The notes under the pieces: model-generated
The model's input: only the letters and a program-made list of their open reading frames with translations
What the model was told of the DNA's origin: nothing
The model's database searches: none
Made by a program: the position numbers and the translations under genes
Shown: in pieces, positions 1 through 5,896 of the stretch
Numbering within the stretch: position 1 is the first letter of the stretch
How the letters are laid out: every line of letters starts with the position of its first letter
Source: Methylophaga sp.
GTDB lineage: Bacteria > Pseudomonadota > Gammaproteobacteria > Nitrosococcales > Methylophagaceae
DNA: 7,316 nucleotides
Assembly: GCA_013139345.1 (NCBI GenBank)
Contig: WTAY01000030.1
Location: 1 to 7,316 of the forward strand
Direction of reading: 5' to 3'

Positions 1-434
1 CTTTTTGTTTGCGTGTATTTATAGAGTGTAGATTCAGCAGTAATCACTGTTTGGCGTATTTTCCACTCAGTAGAGCGATCATTAATAGTAATTTCAGCTA
101 AGCAACTTGTTGCATCATCAGCACCTGACTCATTAAGCACCTTGGTCATTGCTGTGATTGCGGTATTGAAATCATTTTCTGTTGTACTACCTTGTTGTCC
201 ACAACCTACAAGCAAAACTCTTGGACTGGTGACTCCATCAACATCTTGAAGCAATAGCGTTTGCCCCGTTTTGCCTGTAATATCACCGCGTTCAATAATT
301 TGTTTGATGTAGCCATTACTTTGCTCATTGATAAGCACAGCACTAGGACTAAGTTCACCTTGTTCAAAGATAGCGGTGATCACACAATCTGTTTGGTGTG
401 TTGACGGTGTATTTGCGGTGACAAAATACTGCAT
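1..434 (-). CDS. pepA: Leucyl aminopeptidase PepA (cytosol aminopeptidase), N-terminal part, cut by window edge
   Basis: Translating the minus strand from the ATG at 434 gives an open frame of 144 codons that continues past position 1. It begins MQYFVTANTPST and contains GDITGKTGQTLLLQDV, RVLLVGCGQQG and later EWKIRQTVITAESTLY, which match the N-terminal domain of gammaproteobacterial PepA (E. coli has GELEGKPGQTLLL and RILLIGCG). This domain is the non-catalytic regulatory and DNA-binding part; the metal-binding peptidase domain lies outside the window. PepA is a hexameric, di-metal cytosolic M17 aminopeptidase, and in E. coli it also acts as a DNA-binding architectural protein. The start is supported by a GGAG ribosome site (minus strand of 441-444), six bases before the ATG. 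The gene is transcribed divergently from lptF, a common gammaproteobacterial arrangement. It is called 3'-partial only because of the window edge; no frameshift is seen. Confidence 0.93.
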   Translation of the reverse strand, partial: MQYFVTANTPSTHQTDCVITAIFEQGELSPSAVLINEQSNGYIKQIIERGDITGKTGQTLLLQDVDGVTSPRVLLVGCGQQGSTTENDFNTAITAMTKVLNESGADDATSCLAEITINDRSTEWKIRQTVITAESTLYKYTQTK

Positions 435-470
435 TGATTTCTCCTGAGTGTGTAGATGATTTAGACTGCA

Positions 471-476
471 ATTATA
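471..476 (-). promoter_or_regulatory. Candidate -10 box for pepA in the pepA/lptF divergent spacer
   Basis: Read on the minus strand, these bases are a perfect TATAAT, 36 bases upstream of the pepA ATG, which leaves room for a short leader carrying the GGAG site. No good -35 hexamer is found at 16-18 bp spacing, so this is a half-supported sigma-70 promoter. The 87-base spacer (435-521) must also hold any lptF promoter. On the plus strand TTGACT at 488-493 is a -35-like hexamer, but I see no convincing -10 downstream of it before the lptF start. Confidence 0.4.
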
Positions 477-521
477 TTTACGTTCTATTGACTGACCTAT
501 TTTAACGAAGACCAACAAATA

Positions 522-1661
522 ATGCCTGTAATTCGTCACTTTCTTTCTACTTATTTATCTGTAATTGATCGATATTTGCTCCGAGAATTTGCTTTAAATT
601 TATTCGCGGTGACAAGTGTATTGTGGCTGATCTTTGTCGCGACGCGATTTGCCCGCTATTTAGCACAGGCTGCTGTAGGCAACCTACCCAGTGAGGTTAT
701 TTTCACTTTATTAGGGTATAGCTCTTTAGGTGCCTTGTCGGTGTTATTACCGATGGCGACTTTTTTAGGAGTCATGTTAGCGCTAGGCAGAATGAATGCT
801 GACAATGAGATAACCGTCATGTCTGCCTGTGGTGTTCCTCACCGTCGTTTAGTGCGTAATGTGACCTTATTTGCCGGCAGTATTGCTATCGGTGTTGCAG
901 TTTTATCTTTAATTATCGTACCTAATGTTTTATCCGGGCGTTATGAATTAGAGCAACGCGCCAAAATGTCTGCGGATACCAGCGGCTTGATTGCGGGTAA
1001 TTTTAAAGAAAGCCGCAATGGTGATTGGACCTTTTATTCACAAGGGCTCTCAGAAGATAAGCAAGGTATGGTGAATGTGTTTATCGAAATTCATCGCGAT
1101 ACTCGACCACTCGTGTTTCGATCAGATAAGGGGCGGTTTGAAATTGATAGTGAAACGGGCAACAAATACCTTGTTTTAGAACAAGGCTATCGCTATGAAG
1201 GCAAGGCCGGCGATCAGGACTTTACGATAGCAAAGTATAAAACACATAGCCTGATGATTGAAAAAGGTGAAGCCAAACAAGTTCACGAACGACATAAAGC
1301 CTTGCCGACCTCCTTATTATGGCAACGCGGTAACGCAAAAGACTTAGCAGAAGTGCAGTGGCGAGTCTCATCGGCAGTGATGACACTTATTTTGTCTTTA
1401 TTAGCGATTAGCTTAGCCAATGTTGGCCCGAGAAAGGGGCGCTATGCTGGGCTGTTCTCCGCTATTTTGGTCTATATTATTTACAGTAATTTATTAGGTG
1501 TAACCCGTGCATGGGTTACAAAAGGCATTATTGCACCGCTGGTGGGCGCGGTATGGGTGCATGTTTTAATGATCCTTATATTAGTGGTCATGGTGAATAA
1601 ACATAAAATTCGCTATCACTGGTTGCAGTACCAATTAAGAAAACAACAAGAGGCAATGTAA
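522..1661 (+). CDS. lptF: LPS export ABC transporter permease LptF
   Basis: LptF is one of the two transmembrane subunits of LptB2FG, which extracts lipopolysaccharide from the outer leaflet of the inner membrane and passes it to the LptC-LptA-LptD bridge. The 379 residues show the family plan: TM1 about 24-41, TM2 about 59-88, the conserved coupling stretch NEITVMSACG at 95-104, TM3 about 113-134, a periplasmic beta-jellyroll domain about 137-275 (including LVLEQGYRYEG), and three C-terminal TM segments about 282-360 with a GPRKGR loop equivalent to NPRQGR in other LptF proteins. E. coli LptF is 366 aa. By eye, the conserved RYL-x-RE near the N-terminus lies about 12 residues further in than in E. 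coli, so this protein has a short N-terminal extension. No ATG, GTG or TTG in frame lies between codon 1 and that motif, so the first ATG is kept, although its ribosome site (GAAG at 507-510) is weak and distant. The gene overlaps lptG by one base. Confidence 0.95.
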   Translation: MPVIRHFLSTYLSVIDRYLLREFALNLFAVTSVLWLIFVATRFARYLAQAAVGNLPSEVIFTLLGYSSLGALSVLLPMATFLGVMLALGRMNADNEITVMSACGVPHRRLVRNVTLFAGSIAIGVAVLSLIIVPNVLSGRYELEQRAKMSADTSGLIAGNFKESRNGDWTFYSQGLSEDKQGMVNVFIEIHRDTRPLVFRSDKGRFEIDSETGNKYLVLEQGYRYEGKAGDQDFTIAKYKTHSLMIEKGEAKQVHERHKALPTSLLWQRGNAKDLAEVQWRVSSAVMTLILSLLAISLANVGPRKGRYAGLFSAILVYIIYSNLLGVTRAWVTKGIIAPLVGAVWVHVLMILILVVMVNKHKIRYHWLQYQLRKQQEAM

Positions 1662-2725
1662 TGGGCTTATTACAACGTTATATTGCCAAAACAATATTGG
1701 CGAGCACGTTTATGGTGTTATTAGTCCTGCTGGGCTTATACACCTTCATGGACTTTATTAATGAATTAGATGATTTAGGCAAAGGAAACTATCAATTAAC
1801 TGATATTTTCACCTATATGGCGTTATCAATGCCAAAGCGTATTTATGAATTGCTCCCTATCGCCGCATTATTAGGTAGCGTGCTTGGTTTGGGCAACCTA
1901 GCAAGTCAGAGTGAATTGGTTGCAATGCGGGCCGCAGGCGTATCTATCCAACAAATTAATAAGGCTGTCATGATTGTCGCTTTATGTTTGATGTTCGTTG
2001 CTGTTTTCATGGGCGAAGTGCTGCGACCGATTACTGAACAAAAAGCACGAGAAGTTCAGTCAATGGCGCAAACAGGCACGGTAGGTTCACGATCTAAACA
2101 CGGCTTCTGGACGCGTGATGGACTGCATTTCAATCATATACAGAAAATATTGCCCGATGGTCGATTTTCAGGAATATCTATTTATGAGTTTGATGCTCAA
2201 AATAGACTACGCATTGTGACTAAAGCGAAAGAAGCACAATATGATGATGACAGTTGGACATTAACAGACGTTATTCAAAGTACCCTAGATGAAAAAGGGG
2301 TAAAAGTACGGTCGGTCGAACATGCCCGTTGGAAATCACAACTCAATCCCGGCATGGTCAATGTCGTCGTCGTTCCACCCGAGTTTTTACCTGTCTGGGG
2401 CTTGTTGGAATACATCAACTACTTAAAAACGAATCATCAATCAGTAGAACAATATCAAATGGCATTCTGGATGAAAGTCATGATGCCCATTAGCTCTGCT
2501 GTAATGGTGTTTCTAGCTGTTCCTTTTGTGTTTGGGCCACTACGGTCTTCACCGATAGGAGGGCGTATATTAGCTGGCGCACTCGTCGGTATTGGTTTCC
2601 ACCTATTTAATCAGAGTTTCCAGCATATAGGTCTGGTATTTGGTGTTATACCGTGGTTATCAGCGGCAATGCCAACAGCGACCTTTGCACTGTTAGGCTG
2701 GTACTTTATGAAAAAGCTTCGCTAG
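1661..2725 (+). CDS. lptG: LPS export ABC transporter permease LptG
   Basis: LptG pairs with LptF in the LptB2FG exporter. At 354 aa it is close to the E. coli length (360). Visible landmarks are RYIAKTI at 6-12, TM1 about 13-33, TM2 about 62-80, SELVAMRAAGVS at 84-95 (the coupling-helix region contacting the LptB ATPase), a periplasmic jellyroll through the middle third (KHGFWTRDGLHFNHI, FSGISIYEF), then WMKVMMPISSAVMVFLAVPFVFGPLRSSP and two further TM segments to the end. The start overlaps the lptF stop as TAATG. A good AAGAGG ribosome site at 1648-1653, inside the end of lptF, sits seven bases upstream, so coupled translation is likely. The residue aligned by eye with E. coli Lys34 is Asp31 here (see findings). 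No GC-rich terminator follows the gene. Confidence 0.96.
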   Translation: MGLLQRYIAKTILASTFMVLLVLLGLYTFMDFINELDDLGKGNYQLTDIFTYMALSMPKRIYELLPIAALLGSVLGLGNLASQSELVAMRAAGVSIQQINKAVMIVALCLMFVAVFMGEVLRPITEQKAREVQSMAQTGTVGSRSKHGFWTRDGLHFNHIQKILPDGRFSGISIYEFDAQNRLRIVTKAKEAQYDDDSWTLTDVIQSTLDEKGVKVRSVEHARWKSQLNPGMVNVVVVPPEFLPVWGLLEYINYLKTNHQSVEQYQMAFWMKVMMPISSAVMVFLAVPFVFGPLRSSPIGGRILAGALVGIGFHLFNQSFQHIGLVFGVIPWLSAAMPTATFALLGWYFMKKLR

Positions 2726-2754
2726 TATATTTGAACAATTAGAAGAGGCTGTGA

Positions 2755-2772
2755 TACTTTCTGCAAAAAGTA
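2755..2772. repeat. Short inverted repeat, 30 bases after lptG
   Basis: TACTTT (2755-2760) and AAAGTA (2767-2772) are perfect complements around a six-base loop, CTGCAA. The stem is short and AT-rich, and the following bases (CGTTATTAA) are not a T-run, so it does not qualify as an ordinary intrinsic terminator. It may be chance in AT-rich sequence. Confidence 0.3.
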
Positions 2773-2825
2773 CGTTATTAATTCTAATTTAACGCTTTAT
2801 CAAAAATGAACTAACTCCGATTATC

Positions 2826-2845
2826 TATACTTTTAAAAAAGTATA
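2826..2845. repeat. AT-rich 9-bp inverted repeat after lptG, possible weak terminator or operator
   Basis: TATACTTTT (2826-2834) and AAAAGTATA (2837-2845) are perfect complements separated by two A's; a hairpin would open to about seven pairs with a six-base loop. It lacks the GC stem and T-run of a strong intrinsic terminator. The TATACTT core also occurs twice more upstream of the 3112 gene (3038-3044 and 3059-3065), so an operator-like role is equally possible. It lies 101 bases past the lptG stop. Confidence 0.35.
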
Positions 2846-3037
2846 TGAATCAGGGTTTAATGTCATAAAAAAGATCTTAATATTTCAATGTGTAAAATCA
2901 GCTTGATGAATTATATCCCCATTACTAGCCCCAAAAATTAATGTAAAAACCGAAACGATTATTGATTTAGTGCTAGGATAAAGCATTACCTGTAAATAGC
3001 CTTAATGCAGTGATTATGATGCCCAATGGAATGAGAC

Positions 3038-3065
3038 TATACTTGTGCTATATAAGCTTATACTT
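3038..3065. repeat. Two TATACTT direct repeats about two helical turns apart, with a central palindrome
   Basis: TATACTT occurs at 3038-3044 and 3059-3065, a start-to-start spacing of 21 bp. Between and overlapping them, 3051-3062 is a perfect 12-bp palindrome, TATAAGCTTATA. This lies 47-74 bases before the start of the small gene, in its promoter or leader zone, where a regulator site would be expected. Both copies also resemble a TATAAT-type -10 box (TATACT), but no matching -35 is seen at normal spacing for either. Observed as sequence; its function is inference. Confidence 0.35.
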
Positions 3066-3111
3066 TGGGCTTCATTCGATAATGTTAGCTGTGTAATGTT
3101 GGAGTATGAAA

Positions 3112-3387
3112 ATGAATGAGAAATCTCAGGATGAAGGTATTATCACGGTACTATTACAGCGCTTTAAAACTCAAAACTTACCTAGGTTATTAATGCTAAA
3201 AGAGAAAGTCGATCATGGTAAACCACTTGATGACTTAGATATGAGATTTATGAAAGAAGTGTTTGCTAATTTTGGGCAGATACAACCACTATTGGAACGA
3301 CATCCAGAATATGAAGATTTAGTTATAAAGGCTGTCCAACTTTATAAAGATATTTCTGATAATGCCTTGGGTAATGAACAGGATTGA
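3112..3387 (+). CDS. Small conserved-looking acidic helical protein, function unknown
   Basis: This gene is 91 codons from the ATG at 3112. An in-frame ATG at 3106 would add Met-Lys, but the GGAG ribosome site at 3101-3104 is only one base from 3106 and an ideal seven bases from 3112, so the second ATG is preferred. I do not recognise a named family. The protein has no signal peptide, no membrane segment and no cysteine; it is charged and predicted mostly helical. An N-terminal helix is followed by LPRLLMLKEKVDHGKPLDDLDMRFMKEVF, then a second half with RHPEYEDL and VQLYKDISDNAL, suggesting a three- to four-helix bundle. The regular leucine spacing and RHPEY turn look like a real, conserved protein rather than a chance frame. 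It lies 71 bases upstream of the cation:proton antiporter on the same strand, so a shared transcript and a cytosolic accessory or regulatory role are possible, but that is inference from position only. Confidence 0.75.
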   Translation: MNEKSQDEGIITVLLQRFKTQNLPRLLMLKEKVDHGKPLDDLDMRFMKEVFANFGQIQPLLERHPEYEDLVIKAVQLYKDISDNALGNEQD

Positions 3388-3390
3388 ATA

Positions 3391-3447
3391 ACCTTACCTC
3401 CCTAACTCTATGGGTATTTATGCCAAAATAATTTCATAAGGTAAGGT
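3391..3447 (+). promoter_or_regulatory. 9-bp inverted repeat that includes the antiporter ribosome binding site
   Basis: ACCTTACCT at 3391-3399 and AGGTAAGGT at 3439-3447 are perfect complements separated by 39 bases. The 5' arm begins three bases after the stop of the small gene. The 3' arm contains the AAGG/AGGTGG purine run (3445-3450 is GGTGGA), the only good ribosome site for the antiporter ATG at 3459. If the stem forms in RNA it would hide that site, so this could be a translational control element or could couple antiporter synthesis to translation of the small gene. There is no T-run after it, so it is not a terminator. The complementarity is seen directly; the regulatory role is inferred. 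Confidence 0.45.
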
Positions 3448-3458
3448 GGACTAGAAAA

Positions 3459-4673
3459 ATGGATGACCATCCAATATTAATTTTTACTGCTCTACTGATC
3501 TTTGTGTATGGGCTATTTTCCAAATTATCTGAACGCTCAGTTATAACGGGACCAATGATATTTATGGTAATAGGTATTTTAGTCAGTCCAATGGTACTTG
3601 GTTTATTTGAATTACATGTTAAAGCAAGTGCAGTTAAATTATTGGCTGAAGTTACATTAGTGCTTATTTTATTTGTTGATGCGACCCAAATTAAGCTTGA
3701 TGATATAAAACAATCAAAGAAAAAAATTGCAGCCAGACTGCTAGGTATAGGTTTGCCTTTAACGATGTTGCTAGGAACATTGATTGCGGTTCCTCTTTTT
3801 GATTCACTGAGTCTGTGGGCAATAGTGTTAATGGCGCTTATCTTGTCACCTACCGATGCGGCATTGGGTCAGGCTGTTATCAAAAGTCCTCAAGTGCCTG
3901 AGGATATTCGACGAGCAATCAGTATTGAAAGTGGTTTAAATGATGGTATTGCTCTTCCTCCCATATTATTATGTATTGCTGCCTTAGCTGTTGCCCAAGG
4001 TATTGATGAACATATGGATGGTGGTTGGGGCACTTTCATGCTAAAGCAATTGATTATAGGTCCTTTAGTTGGGATCTTGATTGGCTGGTTAGGTGGACGA
4101 GCTATTGAATACTTCTCTAAAATTGACTGGATGGACCCTTTATTCCACCGACTTGCCGTAGCTTCGCTGGCAATACTGGCTTTTGTGTTTGCTGAGCTAG
4201 CTCATGGTAATGGTTTCATCGCGGCTTTTTGTGGTGGTTTGTTCTTAGGCGTTAAGTCTGAAAATATTCGTGAAACGATGCAGGAATTTGGAGAAGCGGA
4301 AGGTTTGCAGCTATCATTATTTGTGTTTCTAATTTTTGGAATGACAGCTATTCCCATTGCTTCACAAATATGGTCATTAAACCATTTACTTTACGCATTA
4401 TTGAGTTTGACGGTTATTAGAATGTTACCTGTCTTTATCTCGTTAACAGGAACGGGAATGGATTTGAAAACTAAGTTTTTTATTGGTTGGTTTGGTCCCA
4501 GAGGCATTGCTTCAGTATTGTATTTACTGATTGTTATTGATGAATTAGGTGTTAAAGGCAGCGAAACTATAATATCTATTATCGTGCTTACAATAATGCT
4601 GAGTGTAATATTACATGGCTTAACTGCAGTACCTTTCACCAAAGTGTTGGCTGAAAAAATAGATAATAATTAA
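3459..4673 (+). CDS. CPA1/NhaP-type cation:proton antiporter
   Basis: This 404-residue protein is almost entirely membrane segments and belongs to the monovalent cation:proton antiporter-1 (Na+/H+ exchanger) family, which swaps cytoplasmic Na+, K+ or Li+ for external protons. The diagnostic sites are present: TGPMIFMVIGILVSP early (30-44), LSPTDAALGQAVI with Thr132-Asp133-Ala134 in the unwound-helix region, RRAISIESGLNDG with the Asn161-Asp162 ion-binding pair, and GPRG at 346-349 in the late TM segment. The protein ends shortly after the last TM helix, so it lacks the long cytoplasmic or TrkA-type regulatory tail seen in some relatives. Ion preference cannot be told from the sequence. The start has a GGTGGA ribosome site at 3445-3450, eight bases upstream. 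It follows the small unknown gene by 71 bases and converges on the yiaV-like gene. No named subfamily is assigned, so no symbol is given. Confidence 0.9.
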   Translation: MDDHPILIFTALLIFVYGLFSKLSERSVITGPMIFMVIGILVSPMVLGLFELHVKASAVKLLAEVTLVLILFVDATQIKLDDIKQSKKKIAARLLGIGLPLTMLLGTLIAVPLFDSLSLWAIVLMALILSPTDAALGQAVIKSPQVPEDIRRAISIESGLNDGIALPPILLCIAALAVAQGIDEHMDGGWGTFMLKQLIIGPLVGILIGWLGGRAIEYFSKIDWMDPLFHRLAVASLAILAFVFAELAHGNGFIAAFCGGLFLGVKSENIRETMQEFGEAEGLQLSLFVFLIFGMTAIPIASQIWSLNHLLYALLSLTVIRMLPVFISLTGTGMDLKTKFFIGWFGPRGIASVLYLLIVIDELGVKGSETIISIIVLTIMLSVILHGLTAVPFTKVLAEKIDNN

Positions 4674-4753
4674 CCTTTCTTTTCTACCTATTCATATATT
4701 CCGCTGTATGTGACATTACTCGAGCCCAGCCCTTGAATTATTAATGACTTAAT

Positions 4754-5896
4754 TTAATGGAAAGGGAAGATATAGTTCATCCAAGCAGACATTCTAAGTA
4801 AAATTTTCCTCATGATTGCTACATGATGGAAATGTTCAGAATATATGGCTGTTTGGGCATAAGCACCACCAGGAATGGTATCAATATATTGCTGGTAGTC
4901 TGGATCAGTAATGTTGATTAATACTGGTATACGACCGGGTCGAGGTGAGCGGGTAAAGTTAATGAGATCACCTGATGCTTGTACCTGACCTTCTTGCATT
5001 ACAGGCCAAACTTGTTCGACTTCACCAGAAAACACTTGCCCTGGAATACCGTCAAATGCTACTTCTGCTTCACTACCGACTTCTAATCGCAATAAACTAT
5101 TTTGTCTGAACCATGCGATATAATAATGTGATTCATCATGTATGAAAATCATGACAGGTCTAAGTGGTAAAGAAGCCGCTCTCATACCAGGGCGTAATGT
5201 GTTTTGAATGACATAACCATCAGTGGGTGCCCGAACTATTGTTTGGTCTAAGTTGTACTGCGCTTTTGCTAAATCTGCTCGTACTTGAGCGACAAGAGTA
5301 TTCTCACCACCCACTTCAGCTTCTATAGCGACTCTAGCTTGAGTTCGTTTCGCTACTGCCTCGTTGACAGCCGCTTGCCATTTATTAAGTTCTTTCACCC
5401 ATCGATCAAGCTCACGTTGTGTTATCAATCCTTTCTGGATCAACTGTTTGGTTCTAGTAACCTCAGCTTGTGCTCGGTCGCGTTCAGCAACCATTTTAGC
5501 TACTGATGCATTAGCAACATCTACGCTAGCTTTTAGTTTGGGAACAGCTGATTGCAGTGCATCAGCTAGTAAAGCTTCTTTCTGCGTAACGACAGACTGA
5601 AAAGGCGTTGGGTCAAGTTTGAATAAAACATCGCCTTTATTGACGTGTTTGTTACCTTGAACAGGTACTTCAATCACCGTTCCTGTAACAGCAGGTACTA
5701 TTGGTGTGCTGACAAAATATTCACGACTTATTTCAGAATAAGGATGGTTGTAATTCATTGTGAAAATCAATGCACCAATCAGAATCATGCCTCCCAATAC
5801 AGCTGTGGGAACTGTCCATTTATTAAGTGGAAGGTTAAACACCTTGAATATAGTGATACAAAATGCGGTATAGGTAAGAATGAGTAATAAGTCCAT
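4754..5896 (-). CDS. yiaV: HlyD-family membrane fusion protein, YiaV-like
   Basis: At 380 residues this is a periplasmic adaptor (membrane fusion) protein anchored in the inner membrane. It resembles E. coli YiaV along its length, including MNYNHPY after the anchor, LPLRPVM, FRQNSLLRL, PGQVF and the C-terminal MRKILLRMSAWMNYI. Two N-terminal membrane segments (about 3-20 and 30-47) are followed by the first half of a lipoyl-like domain (about 65-99, with VPAVTGTVIEV and GDVLFKLDP), a long alpha-helical coiled coil (about 100-220), the second lipoyl half (VRAPTDGYVIQNTLRPG, about 240-257) and a beta-barrel region. Such adaptors usually bridge an inner-membrane pump and an outer-membrane channel, but neither is encoded in this window. 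The start overlaps the stop of the upstream DUF3302 gene by one base (TAATG), with an AAGGAG ribosome site eight bases before the ATG, so the two are surely co-translated. The substrate is unknown. Confidence 0.92.
   Translation of the reverse strand: MDLLLILTYTAFCITIFKVFNLPLNKWTVPTAVLGGMILIGALIFTMNYNHPYSEISREYFVSTPIVPAVTGTVIEVPVQGNKHVNKGDVLFKLDPTPFQSVVTQKEALLADALQSAVPKLKASVDVANASVAKMVAERDRAQAEVTRTKQLIQKGLITQRELDRWVKELNKWQAAVNEAVAKRTQARVAIEAEVGGENTLVAQVRADLAKAQYNLDQTIVRAPTDGYVIQNTLRPGMRAASLPLRPVMIFIHDESHYYIAWFRQNSLLRLEVGSEAEVAFDGIPGQVFSGEVEQVWPVMQEGQVQASGDLINFTRSPRPGRIPVLINITDPDYQQYIDTIPGGAYAQTAIYSEHFHHVAIMRKILLRMSAWMNYIFPFH

Larger units (their letters stand above)
2726..3111 (+). other. Gene-poor AT-rich spacer between lptG and the small unknown gene
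   Basis: I find no credible protein-coding gene on either strand and no recognisable RNA gene or mobile-element end in these 386 bases. The stretch is clearly more AT-rich than the flanking genes. It contains two short AT-rich inverted repeats near its left end (2755-2772 and 2826-2845), and near its right end a 12-bp palindrome (3051-3062) flanked by two TATACTT copies, plus short complementary hexamers. The right end presumably carries the promoter and leader of the 3112 gene, but no sigma-70 hexamer pair there is convincing. The left end presumably holds the end of the lptFG transcript. Confidence 0.6.

Noticed and set aside
2755..2845. Classical Rho-independent terminator for lptFG
   Set aside because: The two inverted repeats here have AT-only or nearly AT-only stems and no following T-run; they are listed as repeats only.
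3106..3111. ATG at 3106 as the start of the small gene
   Set aside because: The GGAG ribosome site ends one base before it, too close for initiation; the in-frame ATG at 3112 has the normal seven-base spacing. The difference is only two residues.
4391..4642. Minus-strand open frame of 83 codons inside the antiporter gene
   Set aside because: It lies wholly opposite a strongly supported membrane-protein gene, has no ribosome site or family resemblance, and is an expected shadow of low-complexity hydrophobic codons.
4674..4753. Bidirectional terminator between the convergent antiporter and yiaV-like genes
   Set aside because: I looked for a GC-rich stem with flanking T- and A-runs and found none; CCTTTC (4674-4679) and GAAAGG (4760-4765) are complementary but separated by 80 bases.
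5285..5887. Three plus-strand open frames opposite the yiaV-like gene (5285-5506, 5364-5600, 5645-5887)
   Set aside because: All are antisense to a gene with a full-length match to YiaV; their translations are rich in Ser, Cys and Phe with no recognisable motif.
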